From Cornus controversa (Eukaryota; Streptophyta; Magnoliopsida; Cornales; Cornaceae): 64,000 bases of DNA. Made by a program: the position numbers and the translations under genes. Positions 33,560 through 45,338 of this stretch are shown here, in pieces. Positions within the stretch are counted from its first letter, which is position 1. Every line of letters starts with the position of its first letter. The stretch is from NCBI GenBank assembly GCA_026545225.1, contig CM048849.1, positions 9,140,041-9,204,040 on the forward strand, read 5' to 3'. Under the pieces are notes generated by a model that was given only the letters and a program-made list of their open reading frames with translations, ran no database searches and was not told the origin of the DNA.

Positions 33560-34960
33560 GCACAAATTTACACAACTGTCCCCACGAATCAAGCTCTCAA
33601 TCTAATTCTTCAAGTTAATACACTTATAGGTAATGTGTATTTGGTCTCAATAAAATCTGCAAAACTTGTCGCGAGGTCTCCTTATTGGATCTGACTTCAG
33701 CTCTGGGGCTATGTCAAAGAAGGATCATAATGGGTCTAAAGGAGAATCTGACTTATATGGTTGTTCAACGAAGTGAAATTAATGTACTTATCTAGATTCT
33801 CATGACGTCGGGGTGGCCTGTCACTCTGGTTGCCTGTGGGCTTACTGTGTTTACCGTCTCCCTCGTCCTTAGTGCTAGAGCCATCAGATCTCTTGTTGTT
33901 TATTATCTTATCATTGCATCGCATACATTTCCTCTTCGGATACTCACGACATCCTCAGTGTTCATATGTTTATGTGCTCTGATCAGTAATTTTGCCATGC
34001 TATTAGGTGCTCTTTCAATAAGGAGAACAAGAACCTTAAGGATTGTAATCCTCCCATGAAGGCAGTCATAACCACTTTGTCATCCACTCCATCGACCTGT
34101 AACATCTCCATATTAAATCGATTGATGTAATCACGTAACGATTCTCCCTTATCTTACTTCACATTCAGTAAGTAAGTTGCTAGCTTTCTATGCCACCGGT
34201 TTGCATTGAAGTATCATATAAATTGTCTGTTGAGTTCGCTAAAGCCACATATTGATCCTGTCAGGTTTTTAACCAAACCCAAGTTGAGCCCTTTAATGTA
34301 GTTGGGAAGGCCCTATATAAAATATCACCAGGCACATTTTACAGGAACATGAGCACCTTGAATGTCTCCCAAGTAATCGAGAGGGTCGCGAGTCCCATTG
34401 AAACTTTCAAGTGCCTGCATCTTGAATTTGCTAGGTAAAGGCGACTCATAATAGCGGGGCTAATGGGAGGTTGGTTTTTTATACTAGATTCTCCACCTTG
34501 GCAGGACGCTTCCCTTTCAAAGCCTACGCCATATCCTCAACCTTCGCCTTCAGATCCTGTATTTAAAGGTCTACAATTATAGTTTCTTCAGCTTTGTTAC
34601 CAACCTAGGCGGAAGGATCGTCACAAGGTCGGGTAACACGAATAAGAGATAGACGATGTTAGTCTTGGTGCCCACCTCCCACTTGATTGTACTCCGTATC
34701 GTCACCAAATTGAATTGGGTCATATTTCCATATGACATCATTCTTCTCTCGATTAGGTGATCTTGACGCGAAATCCCATCATGAGGGTCCTGCAAGAGTG
34801 GTGGATCTACAGGAGTGGATGAGTTATGAGGTAACCCTAACCTTCTCCAACATGTAGCCATCTCCTTTTCCCACAAGTAATTACCTTTTGAGATTTAGGT
34901 AATTGGTTTTTTGAGTTTTTGTGTCATTCAAGCTTTCCATGCCGTCCAAGCTTCCTATAC
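33560..34960 (-). pseudogene. gag, Tat X
   Basis: The best block (34020-34160) reads GESLRDYINRFNMEMLQVDG followed by DDKVVMTAFMGGLQSLRFL, standard Tat gag. Other pieces are the N-terminal region with LGLPHNSSTPVDPPLLQD (34577-34876) and the C-terminal ITYKCINLKN-like knuckle near 33600-33640. Multiple stops and frameshifts. Confidence 0.8.
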
Positions 34961-34985
34961 GATTCTAAATCCCCTATCAATGTTG

Positions 34986-35529
34986 ATTCTTGAAAGAGTT
35001 TAAAAGTAATTGGAGTTTCAAACATAATATTTGATGTCTCATCAAATTCAAAAGTGAAGACTAAAATGTTTAAGAAGGTGAGGTAAAAAAAAGAAATAAA
35101 TAAATAAAGTTAGAGGTGAAGATAAAACATCTACAAACTTTGCATAAATTTATTTACTTAGGTTAAATCTACTTATTATATGAACCAATCAGATAGTGGT
35201 GTGGTGTTTTGTATTTGGTAGTTCATATATTGAAGAAAACATATAATTAGTACATTAAAGTAAATATAATGGGACTCACAGTTTCTAATGAGGTTTTTTA
35301 TTTTTTTTGGAGGGCCTTAGATGCCTCGATTACCAACTCTGAAATGACCTAAAAAAATTTTCCAGTGCTTTCTTAAGAATAGTATTTTGTTTAAAGAGAA
35401 TAAAATATTTTGTTTCAAGAGAATAAAATAAAATTAAAATAATTCAAAATTTTGTATGGATGAGTATTTGGAAATGCAAAACAAAGAATAAAATCTAACA
35501 TTTTCTTTAACGAAGTTGCAAAAATGGGC
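34986..35529. other. no recognisable gene
   Basis: AT-rich sequence. The 5' LTR of Tat X should begin at its left edge but cannot be recognised. Confidence 0.5.
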
Positions 35530-36330
35530 ACCCTATTAAGATGACTTCACAACAGCGGCAGGTTATGGAGGACACCACTTGCCTTGGGTGTGGATTAGCA
35601 ATAAAATCAGTGGAATATCTTCTTTTGTTATGCCCTCACTCTATTGTAGTGTGGAATCTATCCCCTCTTAGGATTGACTGTGAGGCAATGAACATTACTT
35701 CATTTTCAGAATGGTAGTTGAGTCTAGTCCATCAATGGCATCGTTTGGAAGATAAGTCAAATTTACTCGACCAGATGTCTTTATGTTGTTGGGCTATGTG
35801 GAAGGCTCGTAATCGCTTCATCTTCTATAGAGAACTGTCGGAACAGCTTGCAAGTGGCTAATTTTGCAACTGCTCAATCCTGGGAATTTAAGAAAGTTCA
35901 GGATGCTATGGTGGATGCTAATGCTACTTTTGTTGCTGAGCCTGTTTTTTTTAGAAAAGCAATTGACAAGACTTTAGCTTGTGGGTTTACTCGTATTGTG
36001 TTTGAATGTGACTCGTTGATAGTTTGTTTTTGAACGGACTAAGGGCTAGTTTGGTACGCAGGAATGAAGGTGGAATGGAATGGTCATTCCACCTTTGATT
36101 CTCTTTCTCTCGTTTGTTGTGCTACATTAGAAATGGAATGGCCATTCCAAGTCATTCCCTTGGAATGCTCATTCCAACAAAACCATTCCACTTCTTGAGT
36201 GATGGAATGGCCATTCCATTCCCACTTATTATTAAAATCATCATCTCTCTCTTCATTAATGCATCTCTCTCTTTTATAACTCACTCTAAAATATATATAT
36301 GTATATATATATAATAGGTATATAGAGTTC

Positions 36331-36367
<37 letters not shown>

Positions 36368-36930
36368 TATATAGGTCCTTGTTTTATCACTTTCAGTTTT
36401 TAATAAAGTATTAATTGTTTTTTAGTATAAAAGATTATATTAATCTTGACTAGAAGAAAAAGACGGATTATATCTTAATTTATAAAGTTTTAACTGAATG
36501 GGTAATTAATTTTTTTTTTCACATGGTAATTAAATTCAATTGGCCAAATGTCCTATTTTTAAAACTGATCCTATTTTATATAGAAAAATATAGAATGTTA
36601 GAAAGTAACACCATTTCATTCCCACACCAATCTCTATATGCAGCCAAACATTGGAATGAGAATGATCATTCTATTCTATTCTCATTCTCATTCCATTCCT
36701 GGCTTCATTCCATTCCCACTTCATTTCATTCCTGCGTACCAAACTAGCCCTAAAGGTCCTTCAAATATTCATTCTATTGATCATGACATTCAGTTGGCTT
36801 TGTAACACTTCTCTTCAGCTTCAGTTAGTCATGTTTCGAGTCATAATTTGAGTGATGTTTTTCTTTACCAAATTCCATGTAATATTTTACCCTGGCTGAG
36901 TGAGATGTGTACAATTTGACAGGGAAAAAA
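35530..36930 (+). pseudogene. LINE ORF2 C-terminus (zinc-binding and RNase H-like), split by a MITE
   Basis: The plus strand reads CLGCGLAIKSVEYLLLLCPH and VVWNLSPLRIDC, the zf-RVT region of plant LINE ORF2, then LLDQMSLCCWAMWKARNRF, followed after frameshifts by DKTLACGFTRIVFECDSLIV (35960-36025), the RNase H-like RVT_3 domain. The MITE interrupts the frame directly after this, and similar coding (GPSNIHSIDHDIQLAL) resumes at 36754. No RT domain or poly(A) end could be identified. Confidence 0.72.
36043..36750. mobile_element. Tourist-like (PIF/Harbinger) MITE
   Basis: 708 bp with terminal inverted repeats GGGCTAGTTTGGTACGCAGG(AATGAA), perfectly repeated at the right end, and a 3-bp duplication TAA at 36040-36042 and 36751-36753. 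Subterminal regions are full of GGAATG/CATTCC words, and the centre has TA-rich palindromes (36285-36365). No transposase frame. TAA duplication and GGG-starting ends fit PIF/Harbinger. Confidence 0.92.
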
Positions 36931-37093
36931 TCTAAAAAGCTAATTATATTAAATAGTGTAGAAGAATTTTAGATAATTATTTGTTTAAATTTAAAAAAAA
37001 AAAACATTTTCAAAATTTTAAAAATTATAAAATAGTTTTGATAGAATAAAAAAAAAAAGTGATAATGAAATAAGATGTTTCCATTTAAAAAAC
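36931..37093. other. AT-rich spacer
   Basis: No feature recognised; ends with AAAAC before the Tat-2 LTR. Confidence 0.5.
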
Positions 37094-37430
37094 TGTGACA
37101 TAAGAAAACTACCCTACAAAGAACGACACGCGGATTCGCCATCTCGGATAATACAAGGCAGCCACGTCACCACCCTCCAAGTCATCCTTCACAAAACGAC
37201 ACATGTTCAAAAGAAAATCAAATTCTCACTCAATTACAGAATATGACGCCATAAATCATACAGTAAACGAGGGCAACAATTCATGAATACAAGGAAGAAT
37301 CCAAGGAGAATGGAACAATCACAGGCACAATCTATGTATTCAAAAAGTTATTTAAATGAGCAGTGTATGAGGGGTAAAAGATATAAAAAATTCTTTCTGG
37401 AAGAGTAGTAGAAATTTTCTGGCACCTACA
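37094..37430 (+). repeat. 5' LTR of Tat-2
   Basis: 337 bp from TGTGACATAAG to CACCTACA, immediately before the primer site. The start is supported only by the 11 bp retained at 55635. Confidence 0.7.
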
Positions 37431-37433
37431 CTT

Positions 37434-37449
37434 TGGCGTCGTCTATGGG
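37434..37449 (+). other. primer binding site of Tat-2
   Basis: TGGCGTCGTCTATGGG, related to the Tat-1 site TGGCGCCATCTGTGGG. Confidence 0.8.
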
Positions 37450-38900
37450 AACAAAGCAATCTATAGATTCCTTAGGAGTTTATGCCTGTACAGCTACGTT
37501 CTGGAACCATAACGAGGCAGCAGTCACTCGTACACAGTTGCTCGATGGAACAGAATCAAACACAAGAACAGATCTTGCAGGAGATGCGAAAAAAACTGGA
37601 GGAATCCAACCTAAGAAATGACTTACCTTAGGAGAAGATAGCCCGGCTCACAAGAAAATAACCAAAAAATTCCTCACCTGACAGGGAGGCCTTTGTGGAA
37701 CATCCGCTAGGGACGAAGGTCGGGCCACAGAGCAGCCGGAGTCTTGAACCACCAGACCGAATGTCGATTTCGATGCGATAACCAAACGCCTGGAGGAGGT
37801 TAATGCAGACATCAAGGACCTAAAGAATCAGACCCCAGCGGATCTGGCCACTCAAGTCACCAGCAAAGTAGTCCAGTCCCCTTTTTCGGAAGAAATAAGA
37901 AAATCTCCTAATCCAAAGAAATTCATACTCCTGAATTTCATCACTTTTGATGGAACCACCGATCCCGTTGACCATCTCTTCCACGTACAGCAGAAAATGA
38001 TGCTCTATGCAGAAGATGAGAGACTCATGTGCAAAATTTTCCCAACTAGCCTCTCGGGAGCCGCTCTAACTTGGTTCAAGCAACAGCCTTCCGGCACAAT
38101 TCCCAATTTCACTAGGCCGTGCAAACTTTTCATTGCCCAGTATATAGGCAACAGGCATCAGAAAAAAACCATCTCTTCCCTTTCTTTATGAGACAGTCAA
38201 AGGGAGAAACGTTGAAATCCTTCTTGACAAGATTTAATTCGAAGATGTCCTTGAACTGCGACTAGGCCGCGGCAATAGAGGCATTCAAAGTAGCAATGAT
38301 CCCAGGTTCCAAGTTTCACTCATCTTTGGTGAGAAAAACCCCCCGATTGATGGGAGATCTGAACGTAAAAGCACAAGGGTATCTTAGTCTCGAAGAAGAT
38401 GAGGCCCTTCGTCAGTAGAGATCAGCATTGATCAGCATCAGCGCTCAATCCAAAGAAAATGGGTCTAAATCAAAGGGGCAAGGCAGGGCCCACTCAACCC
38501 CGCCAAAGCTGAAAAAATGGCCTAAAATCGAGGAGAAAAGCACCCCGCTGAAGTGCACGCTAGCGAGGCTATACCAGGAGAACAAGAGCCGGGGCATATT
38601 CTGAACTCCCCCAACTATCCGGACACCAAATGAGCGTAAGGACAAAATTAAACATTGCACCTTCCACCATGATTACGGGCACACTACCAATGAGTGTCGA
38701 AACCTACGGGCCAGACGGAGGCAATCATAGCAAAAGGGGAGCTGACCGAGTATATGGCAAAAGATCTCCCCAGCCAAATCGGGCAACTCATCCCAGAGCA
38801 CGGAGAAAAACATAACTTAAACCCTGTAAGGACGATTAACACCATACATGGTTATTCGACTCATGAAGAGGGGAACACGAGCAGATCTTATATCTGTTAG
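37450..38900 (+). pseudogene. gag, Tat-2
   Basis: Recognisable blocks: FITFDGTTDPVDHLFHVQQK (37940-37995), MCKIFPTSLSGAALTWFKQQ (38030-38090), SLKQPKGETLKS-like sequence near 38190 and a zinc knuckle HCTFHHDYGHTTNECRNLR at about 38653-38710. Frames change repeatedly, with stops near 38265 and 38418. The protein forms the particle shell. Confidence 0.85.
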
Positions 38901-38918
38901 GCTAAGAAACTACAGAAG

Positions 38919-39479
38919 TTGGGAGAGGTCAATGCAATCCAAGGTGAGAAGACCGATGCCCAAATCACGTTCGAAGATCCAGATTTGATGAGGGTACAAC
39001 TCCCCTACGAAAACCCACTAGTTATCAGCCTACTAGTGGTGAGTTTCCAGATAAAGAGAGTGCTCATTGACGCAGGATCAAGTGCTAACATAATGACGCT
39101 CGAAGTATACGAGCAAATAGGAATCAGCAACGATCGGATCGAGCCAGCAGATGGCCCGTTGGTGGGATTTGAGGGAAACAAAGTCGACCCAATCAGAACA
39201 ATATCACTGTCAGTAACAGCAGTACAGATGACGCTAAGAGAGCAATTTGTGATAACCAATGTTCGATCGTCACACAACCTCATCATGGGGAGAGGATGGA
39301 TACATAGGATGCACGGAGTCCCATCGACACTACATCAGGTAATGAGATGCTTGGCCCCTAACAGAAAAGGAACAATATACTTGTGCGGTGATCAAGTGGT
39401 GGAAAAGACATGTTATTCACTAGCCATCAAATGCTCGCCCGAAAGAGAAAATCCTCGCACGGGGGCAGGAACCCAATAG
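38919..39479 (+). pseudogene. protease, Tat-2
   Basis: Open for 186 codons. The active site reads VLIDAGSSANIMTLEVYEQI, i.e. DAGS in place of the usual DNGS of this lineage, and the second half has SHNLIMGRGWIHRMHGVPST and LHQVMRCL, the conserved ILGRPWL-like region. No mutation within it is clearly fatal, but it is cut off from gag by stops. Confidence 0.88.
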
Positions 39480-39533
39480 CAATCACAGAAGCCAGAACAA
39501 CTCGAGGAGCATGGCATAGGAAATATCCAGCCT

Positions 39534-40430
39534 GTGGAATCACTCCAGACAGTCCAATTCGGAGGATCTGATGAAGAAAATAACACTCGCATCGGCACAT
39601 TTCTACGGGAAAAAGAGAAAGAAGAGTTGAACGATATACTGAGAACAAACAAAGACGTATTCGCCTGGACTCACCTCGACATGCTTGGTATGGATCCCTA
39701 CTTGGCAAAACATACATTGAACATGAACCCCAACAGCTTTCCTGTTAAACAAAAATAGTGGAGGTTCACCCCAAAGAGAAACAAGATAATAGCTGAGCAG
39801 GTCGATCGCATGCTCCATGCAAATCTCATTAAGGAAGTAAGGTACCCCGAATGGCTCTCTAATGTGGTGGTGGTACAGAAGAAAAATGGGAAATGGAGAG
39901 TGTGTATTGACTTCACCAACCTAAATAAGGCGTACCCGAAGGACAGCTACCCGCTACCCAAGATAGACCATATGGTAGATGCGACCGCCGAATACAAGCT
40001 TCTAACTTTTCTGGATGCTTACTCGGGTTACAATCAAATCCCGATGGATCCGAAGGACGAGGAGAAAACCTCATTCATCACTGAACAAGGAGCATATTGT
40101 TACAAGGTAATGTCGTTCAGCTTGAAGAACGCAGGGGCAACGTATCAGCGAATGATCAATCGAGTCTTTAGAAAACAAATCGATGAGACCGTGGAAGCAT
40201 ACATTGATGATATGGTGGTCAAAAGTAAAAGGAGGCAAGATCATCTGCGAGATTTACAAGAAATATTCAAAACCCTCAGGAGATATCGGCTGAGGTTAAA
40301 TCCATTAAAATGTTTGTTCGAAGTATTATCGGGTCAGTTCCTCGGCCATATGGTCAGCAGAACAGGAATAGAGATGGGCCCATCACAAGCTACAACATTG
40401 ATCCAGACGTCAGAACCAAAAACCAAGTGA
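39534..40430 (+). pseudogene. reverse transcriptase, Tat-2
   Basis: Starts with RIGTFLREKEKEELNDILRT and DVFAWTHLDMLGMDPYLAKH, then after a single TAG at 39756-39758 (inside KQK.WRF) runs open through VCIDFTNLNKAYPKDSYPLP, FLDAYSGYNQIPMDP and the catalytic YIDDM at 40200-40214. The domain is thus almost intact. A frameshift near 40425 separates it from the RNase H. Confidence 0.92.
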
Positions 40431-40960
40431 GAAGTCCAAATCCTAATCGGACGAATTACCACCCTCAACAGATTCATATCACGCCTCTCGAACAAATGTA
40501 AACCGTTCTTTGACGTGATCAAAAAGAAGAAAGACGAATTATGGGGGGCAAATCAATCAAAGGCACTAAAGAAGCTGAAAGAATATATGACCTCTACACC
40601 AATCCTTTCGATACCAAAGCCCGGAGAGTCGTTATACCTATACCTGGCAGTGTCAAAAGTATCTACAAGTGTAGCCTTAATTCGAGAAGAGAATGGGAAG
40701 CAGCAGCCAGTATATTATTCCTGTAAGACAACGGCAGATGCAGAAAACAGATATTTGAAGGCAGAAACTGATCTTGGCCTTAGTACACGCAAAGAAGAAG
40801 CTAAGGCATTATTTTGAGTCGCATCCAATAATCGTTCTGACCAATCTACCACTCAAAACAATCCTCAGCAAACCAGACATGACTGGAAGACTGATGAAGT
40901 GGGCCATGGATCTCAGCGCTTACGACATTCATTTTGAGCCTCGAACTACCTGAAAAGGTC
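40431..40960 (+). pseudogene. RNase H, Tat-2
   Basis: NQSKALKKLKEYMTSTPILS, SLYLYLAVSKVSTSVALIRE and KQQPVYYSCKTTADAENRYL (40530-40780) mark the connection and Ty3-type RNase H; after a frameshift near 40790 come KLRHYFESHPIIVLTNLPLK and LSKPDMTGRLMKWAMDLSAY. The VLTDQ motif reads VLTNL, so a catalytic aspartate is lost, as is common for this first RNase H in Tat elements. Confidence 0.85.
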
Positions 40961-40962
40961 AG

Positions 40963-41400
40963 GTGCTGGCCAAATTTCTATTGGAATATGATGAACCAGA
41001 TGAAGATGGAGAAGATCCCGCTAAGTGGGAGATTTATGTTAATGGATCATCGAACCAAACAGGATCAGGGGCTGGAGTTGAGATTTGGACTCCAGATGGG
41101 GTAGCTTTGCATCATGCGGTACGATTTGATTTCGGTGCTTCCAACAATGTGTCGGAGTATGAAGCTCTCCTCGGTAGACTTCGGCTGGCAAAGTTATTAT
41201 AAATTACGAGGTTGACTGTGTTTAGTGATTCACAACTAGTTGTGAACTAAGTTAATGGGGAATTCTAGGCCAAAGTTGACAAGATGAACGCTTACCAAGA
41301 AGTGGTGCTCGAGAGCATGAAAGAATGTAATGAAGTGAGACTAAGTCACATTCCACGTGAGAAAATGAAATAGTCGATCGGTTGGCTTACTCGGCTTCCA
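40963..41400 (+). pseudogene. archaeal-type RNase H (aRNH), Tat-2
   Basis: KWEIYVNGSSNQTGSGAGVE, ALHHAVRFDFGASNNVSEYE and, past a stop at 41200-41202, LTVFSDSQLVVN form the second RNase H typical of the Tat lineage. The first catalytic aspartate (normally YVDGSSN) is asparagine; the glutamate in SEYEALL and the aspartate in FSDSQ remain. Further stops follow in VVN.VNGEF.AKVDK. Confidence 0.88.
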
Positions 41401-41576
41401 GTGCGGACGAATCTTTGACTAAGGTATCCTCCGTTGAAGAACTAAGGGGTCCAAGTATTGCTAAGTCGTGGGAGGTATTCGTAATTTCGAGGGAACCAAG
41501 TTGGATTGATCCAATCGAAGCATACCTAAACAATGGGATCCTTCCGGAACATAAGGGAGAATAGAAGAAACTGAGA

Positions 41577-42742
41577 ATGAAGGCTTCAAAGTACACTATC
41601 ATCAACAACCACCTCTACAGAAGATCATACTCGGGGCCGTTGCTGAGATGTCTAACACCATCCGAAGCAAATAAAGTCCTGAAGGAGATCCACGAAGGAG
41701 TTTGTGGGAATCATTCGCGAGGCCGATCTTTAGCCCACAAAGCTCTGACAATAGGGTATTTCTGGCCCAACATGTCACGAGATGTGGCGGAGTACTCCAG
41801 AAACTACGATAAATGCCAAAAGCACGCCCAACTACTACACCAACCACCTGGGAACATGAATCCGATAACCAGTCCATGGCCCTTCGCCCAATGAGGGATG
41901 GATATGGTGGGACCATTGCCAACCGCCGCATAAAAAAAGAAGTATGCTCTCCTGGCCATAGACTACTTCACCAAATGGGTAGAAGTAAAGGCCTACGCTA
42001 CAGTAACCCATTCGCAAGTTGAGAAATTCATCTGGAATAATATCATATGTCGGTTTGGCATTCCCAACTCGATAATTATGGACAACAGGAAGAACTTGGA
42101 TAACCGGTTTATTCAGAGGTTCTTTGCAAAGTATGGGATCAACCAGAAGCTTTCCTCCAGGTCATATTCGTAAAGAAACGGACACGCTGAAATCACTAAT
42201 AGAACTATCTTTGATAACATCCGAAAGAAGCTAGAGGACAGGAAGGGTTGTTGGTTAGAAGAATTGCCGAACGTACTCTGGGCCTATCAAACCACCCCTA
42301 GGCGGCCCACTAGAAGCAGTCCTTTCAACTTGGCTTTCGAAATGAAGGTTGTGGTGCCAATCGAGCTTGGAGTTCACACCCTAAGAACCGAATCTTTCGA
42401 CGTGAGAGAAAATGAAATTCAGATACGGCACAGTCTTGACCTACTTGAAGAAAGAGAGATGCCACGCAAATCAGAATGGCGGCATATCAACAAAATCTCC
42501 ACCGGGCCTACAATAAAAAAGTAAGTCCCCAGACATTCGAACAAGGCGACTGGATCTTACGCCCAGTAACCAGTAACACAAAGGAACAGAACGCTGGAAA
42601 ATTGGCAACGAAATGGGAAGGACCGTACGAGGTAACCGACGTCATTGGGAGAGGAGCGTACAGACTACAAAGGGTACACGGTAACGAAGCCATAGTAAAA
42701 AAACCTTGGAATGCAATGCACCTAAAAAGGTACTACGTATAA
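41577..42742 (+). pseudogene. integrase, Tat-2
   Basis: Zinc-binding region IHEGVCGNHSRGRSLAHKAL ... NYDKCQKHA, in which the first cysteine of CxxC is tyrosine. The core follows after a stop at 41892-41894: AIDYFTKWVEVKAYATVTHS, IIMDNRKNLDNRF (normally SDNG) and the E of GHAEITNRTI. The C-terminal domain is open from 42476 (LATKWEGPYEVTDVIGRGAY, KKPWNAMHLKRYYV). A frameshift lies near 42480. Both aspartates and the glutamate of the triad are present but stops break the frame. Confidence 0.9.
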
Positions 42743-42889
42743 TCTTAGAACATCTTGTCCAACATCGAATTAATAAAAGCTTCTTGTTTATTTTATATAA
42801 GGTATCCCAACCATCATTCGTAAAGACAGTGGGATTGCACAGTGAAGCAAAAACCACTGCATAATGCCAGTCTTCATCATTTCACAAGC
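42743..42889 (+). other. Tat-2 untranslated segment
   Basis: No gene; leads into the tandem repeat. Confidence 0.6.
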
Positions 42890-43740
42890 TTTTATGAATT
42901 TGGCTAAGGCATAACCAACCGAATGCCAAACTTGAATGAAAAGACCTCGGCATGACCGCCGAGTGTCACAAAAGAATGAATTTGGCTAAAGCATGACCAG
43001 CTGAATGCCAAACTTAAATGAAAAGACCTCGGCATGACCAACCGAGCATCACAAAAAAATGAAGTTAGCTAAAGCATAACCAGCTAAACGCCAAACTTGA
43101 ATGAAAAGACCTCGGCATGACCAGCCGAGCATCACAAAAGAATGAATTTGTTAAAGCAGGACCAGCCGAACGCCAAACTTGAATGAAAAGACCTCGGTAT
43201 GACCAGCCAAGCGTCACAAAAGAATGAATTTGGCTAAGGCAAGACCAGCCGAACACCAAACTTGAATGAAAAGACCTCGGTATGACCAGCCGAGTGTCAC
43301 AAAAGAATGAATTTGGCTAAAGCAGGACCAGTCGAATGCCAAACTTGAATGAAAAGACCTCAACATGACCAGTCGAGCATCATAAAAGAATGAATTTAGC
43401 TAAAGCAGGACCAGTTGAACGCCAAACTTAAATGAAAATACCTTGGTATGACCAGCCGAGCGTCACAAAAGAATGAATTTGGCTAAGGCAGGATCAGCCG
43501 AACGCCAAACTTGAATGAAAAGACTTCGGCATGACCAGCCGAGCATCACAAAAGAATGAATTTGGCTAAGCCAGTACCAGCCGAACGCCAAACTTGAATA
43601 AAAAAATATTACGGCATGACCAGCCGAGCGTCCCAAAAGAATGAACTCGACAAAGGAATGATCAGCCAAATGCCGATCATCGATGAAAAAGTCCTCAGCA
43701 AGACCAACCGAACACTAAGCATTAACAAAAGACACCTCAA
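42890..43740. repeat. 83-bp tandem repeat in the 3' region of Tat-2
   Basis: About ten copies of an 83-bp unit containing AATGAATTTGGCTAA, GACCAGCCGAACGCCAAACT and GACCTCGGCATGACCAGCCG; starts near 42896, 42979, 43063, 43144, 43226, 43309, 43392, 43474 and 43557. The unit itself contains two related halves (ACCAGCCGA twice). Tryptophan-rich reverse-strand frames here are artefacts. Confidence 0.95.
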
Positions 43741-43989
43741 CGTGGCCTACAGAGCTTTTTGGATAAGTAAGGATCTCAGATGGTTGACTAAGTATATATA
43801 AAAGTGCTGGACCTTATACAGACATTCTTCATTCAAGGATATGGTGGTAAAAATCAGACTAGTGGGTGAGTCGTAGACAAATCGAAATAGTGATTGCTCA
43901 ATTATGCAAAAAAAATCATCCTTCATTAAAAACTATTACAAGGGAGCATTTACAAGGAAAAATAACAAGGGACAATACAAAAAGAAAAA
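43741..43989. other. spacer between tandem repeat and antisense ORF
   Basis: No gene seen; contains the presumed 3' end of the antisense transcript. Confidence 0.5.
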
Positions 43990-44589
43990 TCATGAGACGT
44001 TTGCAGAGGGATCAGCTAAGGCATCAATAGACCCTTCATGAACAGCGGTCTGAACAGGTTCAGTACCCACTTCAAAAATGTTGGCAATTTCCTTCTCCTT
44101 ATCCCCCTCCTCCGAATCTTGATATGGGGGACCAGTTAAGCCCATCTCCCGATCATAATCAGATGGGCCTCTCGGGTAAGATCTGTCATCTTCGGGAGCC
44201 ATTGCATCTTCAAATCCTTGCCGATAAGCCTTAGCATTCCTGACCTGGACCGTGAGGGAGAGCCTATTAAACAATGCCTTGGCACCTCTCTCCAGTTTCA
44301 GTGATCTGTCCTACAAGGATTTGACATTCAGCTCAGACTCAGACACTCTGGATTCAGCTAAAGCCCTCTGGAACTCTGTCTCTTCCTTTCCTTTGGCGAG
44401 ATCCTCCAGTTGAGACTTAAGTTGCTCATTCTCTAGCAACAGAGCTTTGGACTTTGACCGTTCGCTGTTCACCTCATGCATAGCAACACGAAAATTAGCC
44501 TCAGCCTTCCTCGTCTGAACATCGGCTTTTTTCACCTTGACAGTCGCATGTTCAACTAGCTTGCACATGGTCATCACGCCGAACATATT

Positions 44590-44678
44590 CTGCATAAAAG
44601 CACAAAATCGTTAGAGTAAGCAGTAGATGAAAGTGCATCGAAAGATATATATAAATATATTAACATGTACTTTCTCAC
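44590..44678 (-). other. candidate intron 2 of the antisense ORF
   Basis: 89 bp, GTGAGAAAGT at the donor and CTTTTATGCAG at the acceptor. Joining the flanks keeps a coding character on both sides (CPDIALR before, NMFGVMTMCKLVEHA after). Confidence 0.65.
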
Positions 44679-45243
44679 CCTGAGAGCTATATCAGGGCAA
44701 GTCTCCAGCAAGTTCCCCACGGACATGTCCAACATCATCTTCGCGTCTTTGGGGCCACATCTCTTTCAGAAATGCTTTCATGGACTCCCTGTTTTCAAGT
44801 AAAGAGTCCTCCACAGACAGGGGCATTCTGTTACCTTGCACCATCCAGTGAACCCAAGGCTCTACTAGAGAAGAACTTGGGATATCAGATCCCGAAGTGT
44901 TATTCCCCATATCTGAAGGCCCCCCAAATACGAGGGCAGAAAGAGTATGTGAGGTAACAGTCTTCTATGATTTGGGAGAAGGGACAGTCTCCTCTATTTC
45001 AATCACCTCTATTGTACGTGAGTTTTCCCTTGCCACTTCTTCAGCCTGCCTCTTTCGTATAGCAGAGGCAACCTCCACCTCCCGCTCAGTGAGGGGGGCG
45101 CCAAGATCATTCTCGTCAGTCTACTTTTTTGCCTTCATTCAGGTAGTCTTAGGGAGCTTCATCTTTGCACTTGAAGCTTCACACCTTATCCTTCAAAGTC
45201 TTTAGACGGGCCGCTAACTTAGAGTGAGGCAAGAGGTCCTTAA

Positions 45244-45338
45244 CTACACCAATAAAAGAACGAATTTGGTTAAAAAGCAGATGTCACATACAGCACAATT
45301 ACAATGATTGCTAGAAGGGGAATCAAAGGGAAAGATAC
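45244..45338 (-). other. candidate intron 1 of the antisense ORF
   Basis: 95 bp, donor GTATCTTTCC and acceptor TTATTGGTGTAG. The Transposase_28-like domain ends just before it (PIPQKFGGL). Confidence 0.5.

Larger units (their letters stand above)
32630..34985 (-). mobile_element. Tat X: old Tat-lineage copy, main part
   Basis: Contains gag, a protease remnant, the integrase tail and the first part of the 82-bp repeat array on the minus strand; the rest of the array and a candidate 3' LTR are at 13700-14557. The 5' LTR is not recognised, although similarity to Tat-1 around GCTTCCTATACGATTC (34950-34966) shows that the gag start is near. Confidence 0.75.

Noticed and set aside
36084..36332. 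Frames on both strands inside the MITE
   Set aside because: Overlapping mirror frames caused by inverted repeats; no transposase similarity.
43065..43669. Tryptophan-rich minus-strand frames
   Set aside because: By-products of the 83-bp tandem repeat.
44772..45205. Plus-strand frames at the antisense ORF of Tat-2
   Set aside because: The minus strand carries the coiled-coil gene with conserved blocks; the plus-strand frames are shadows.
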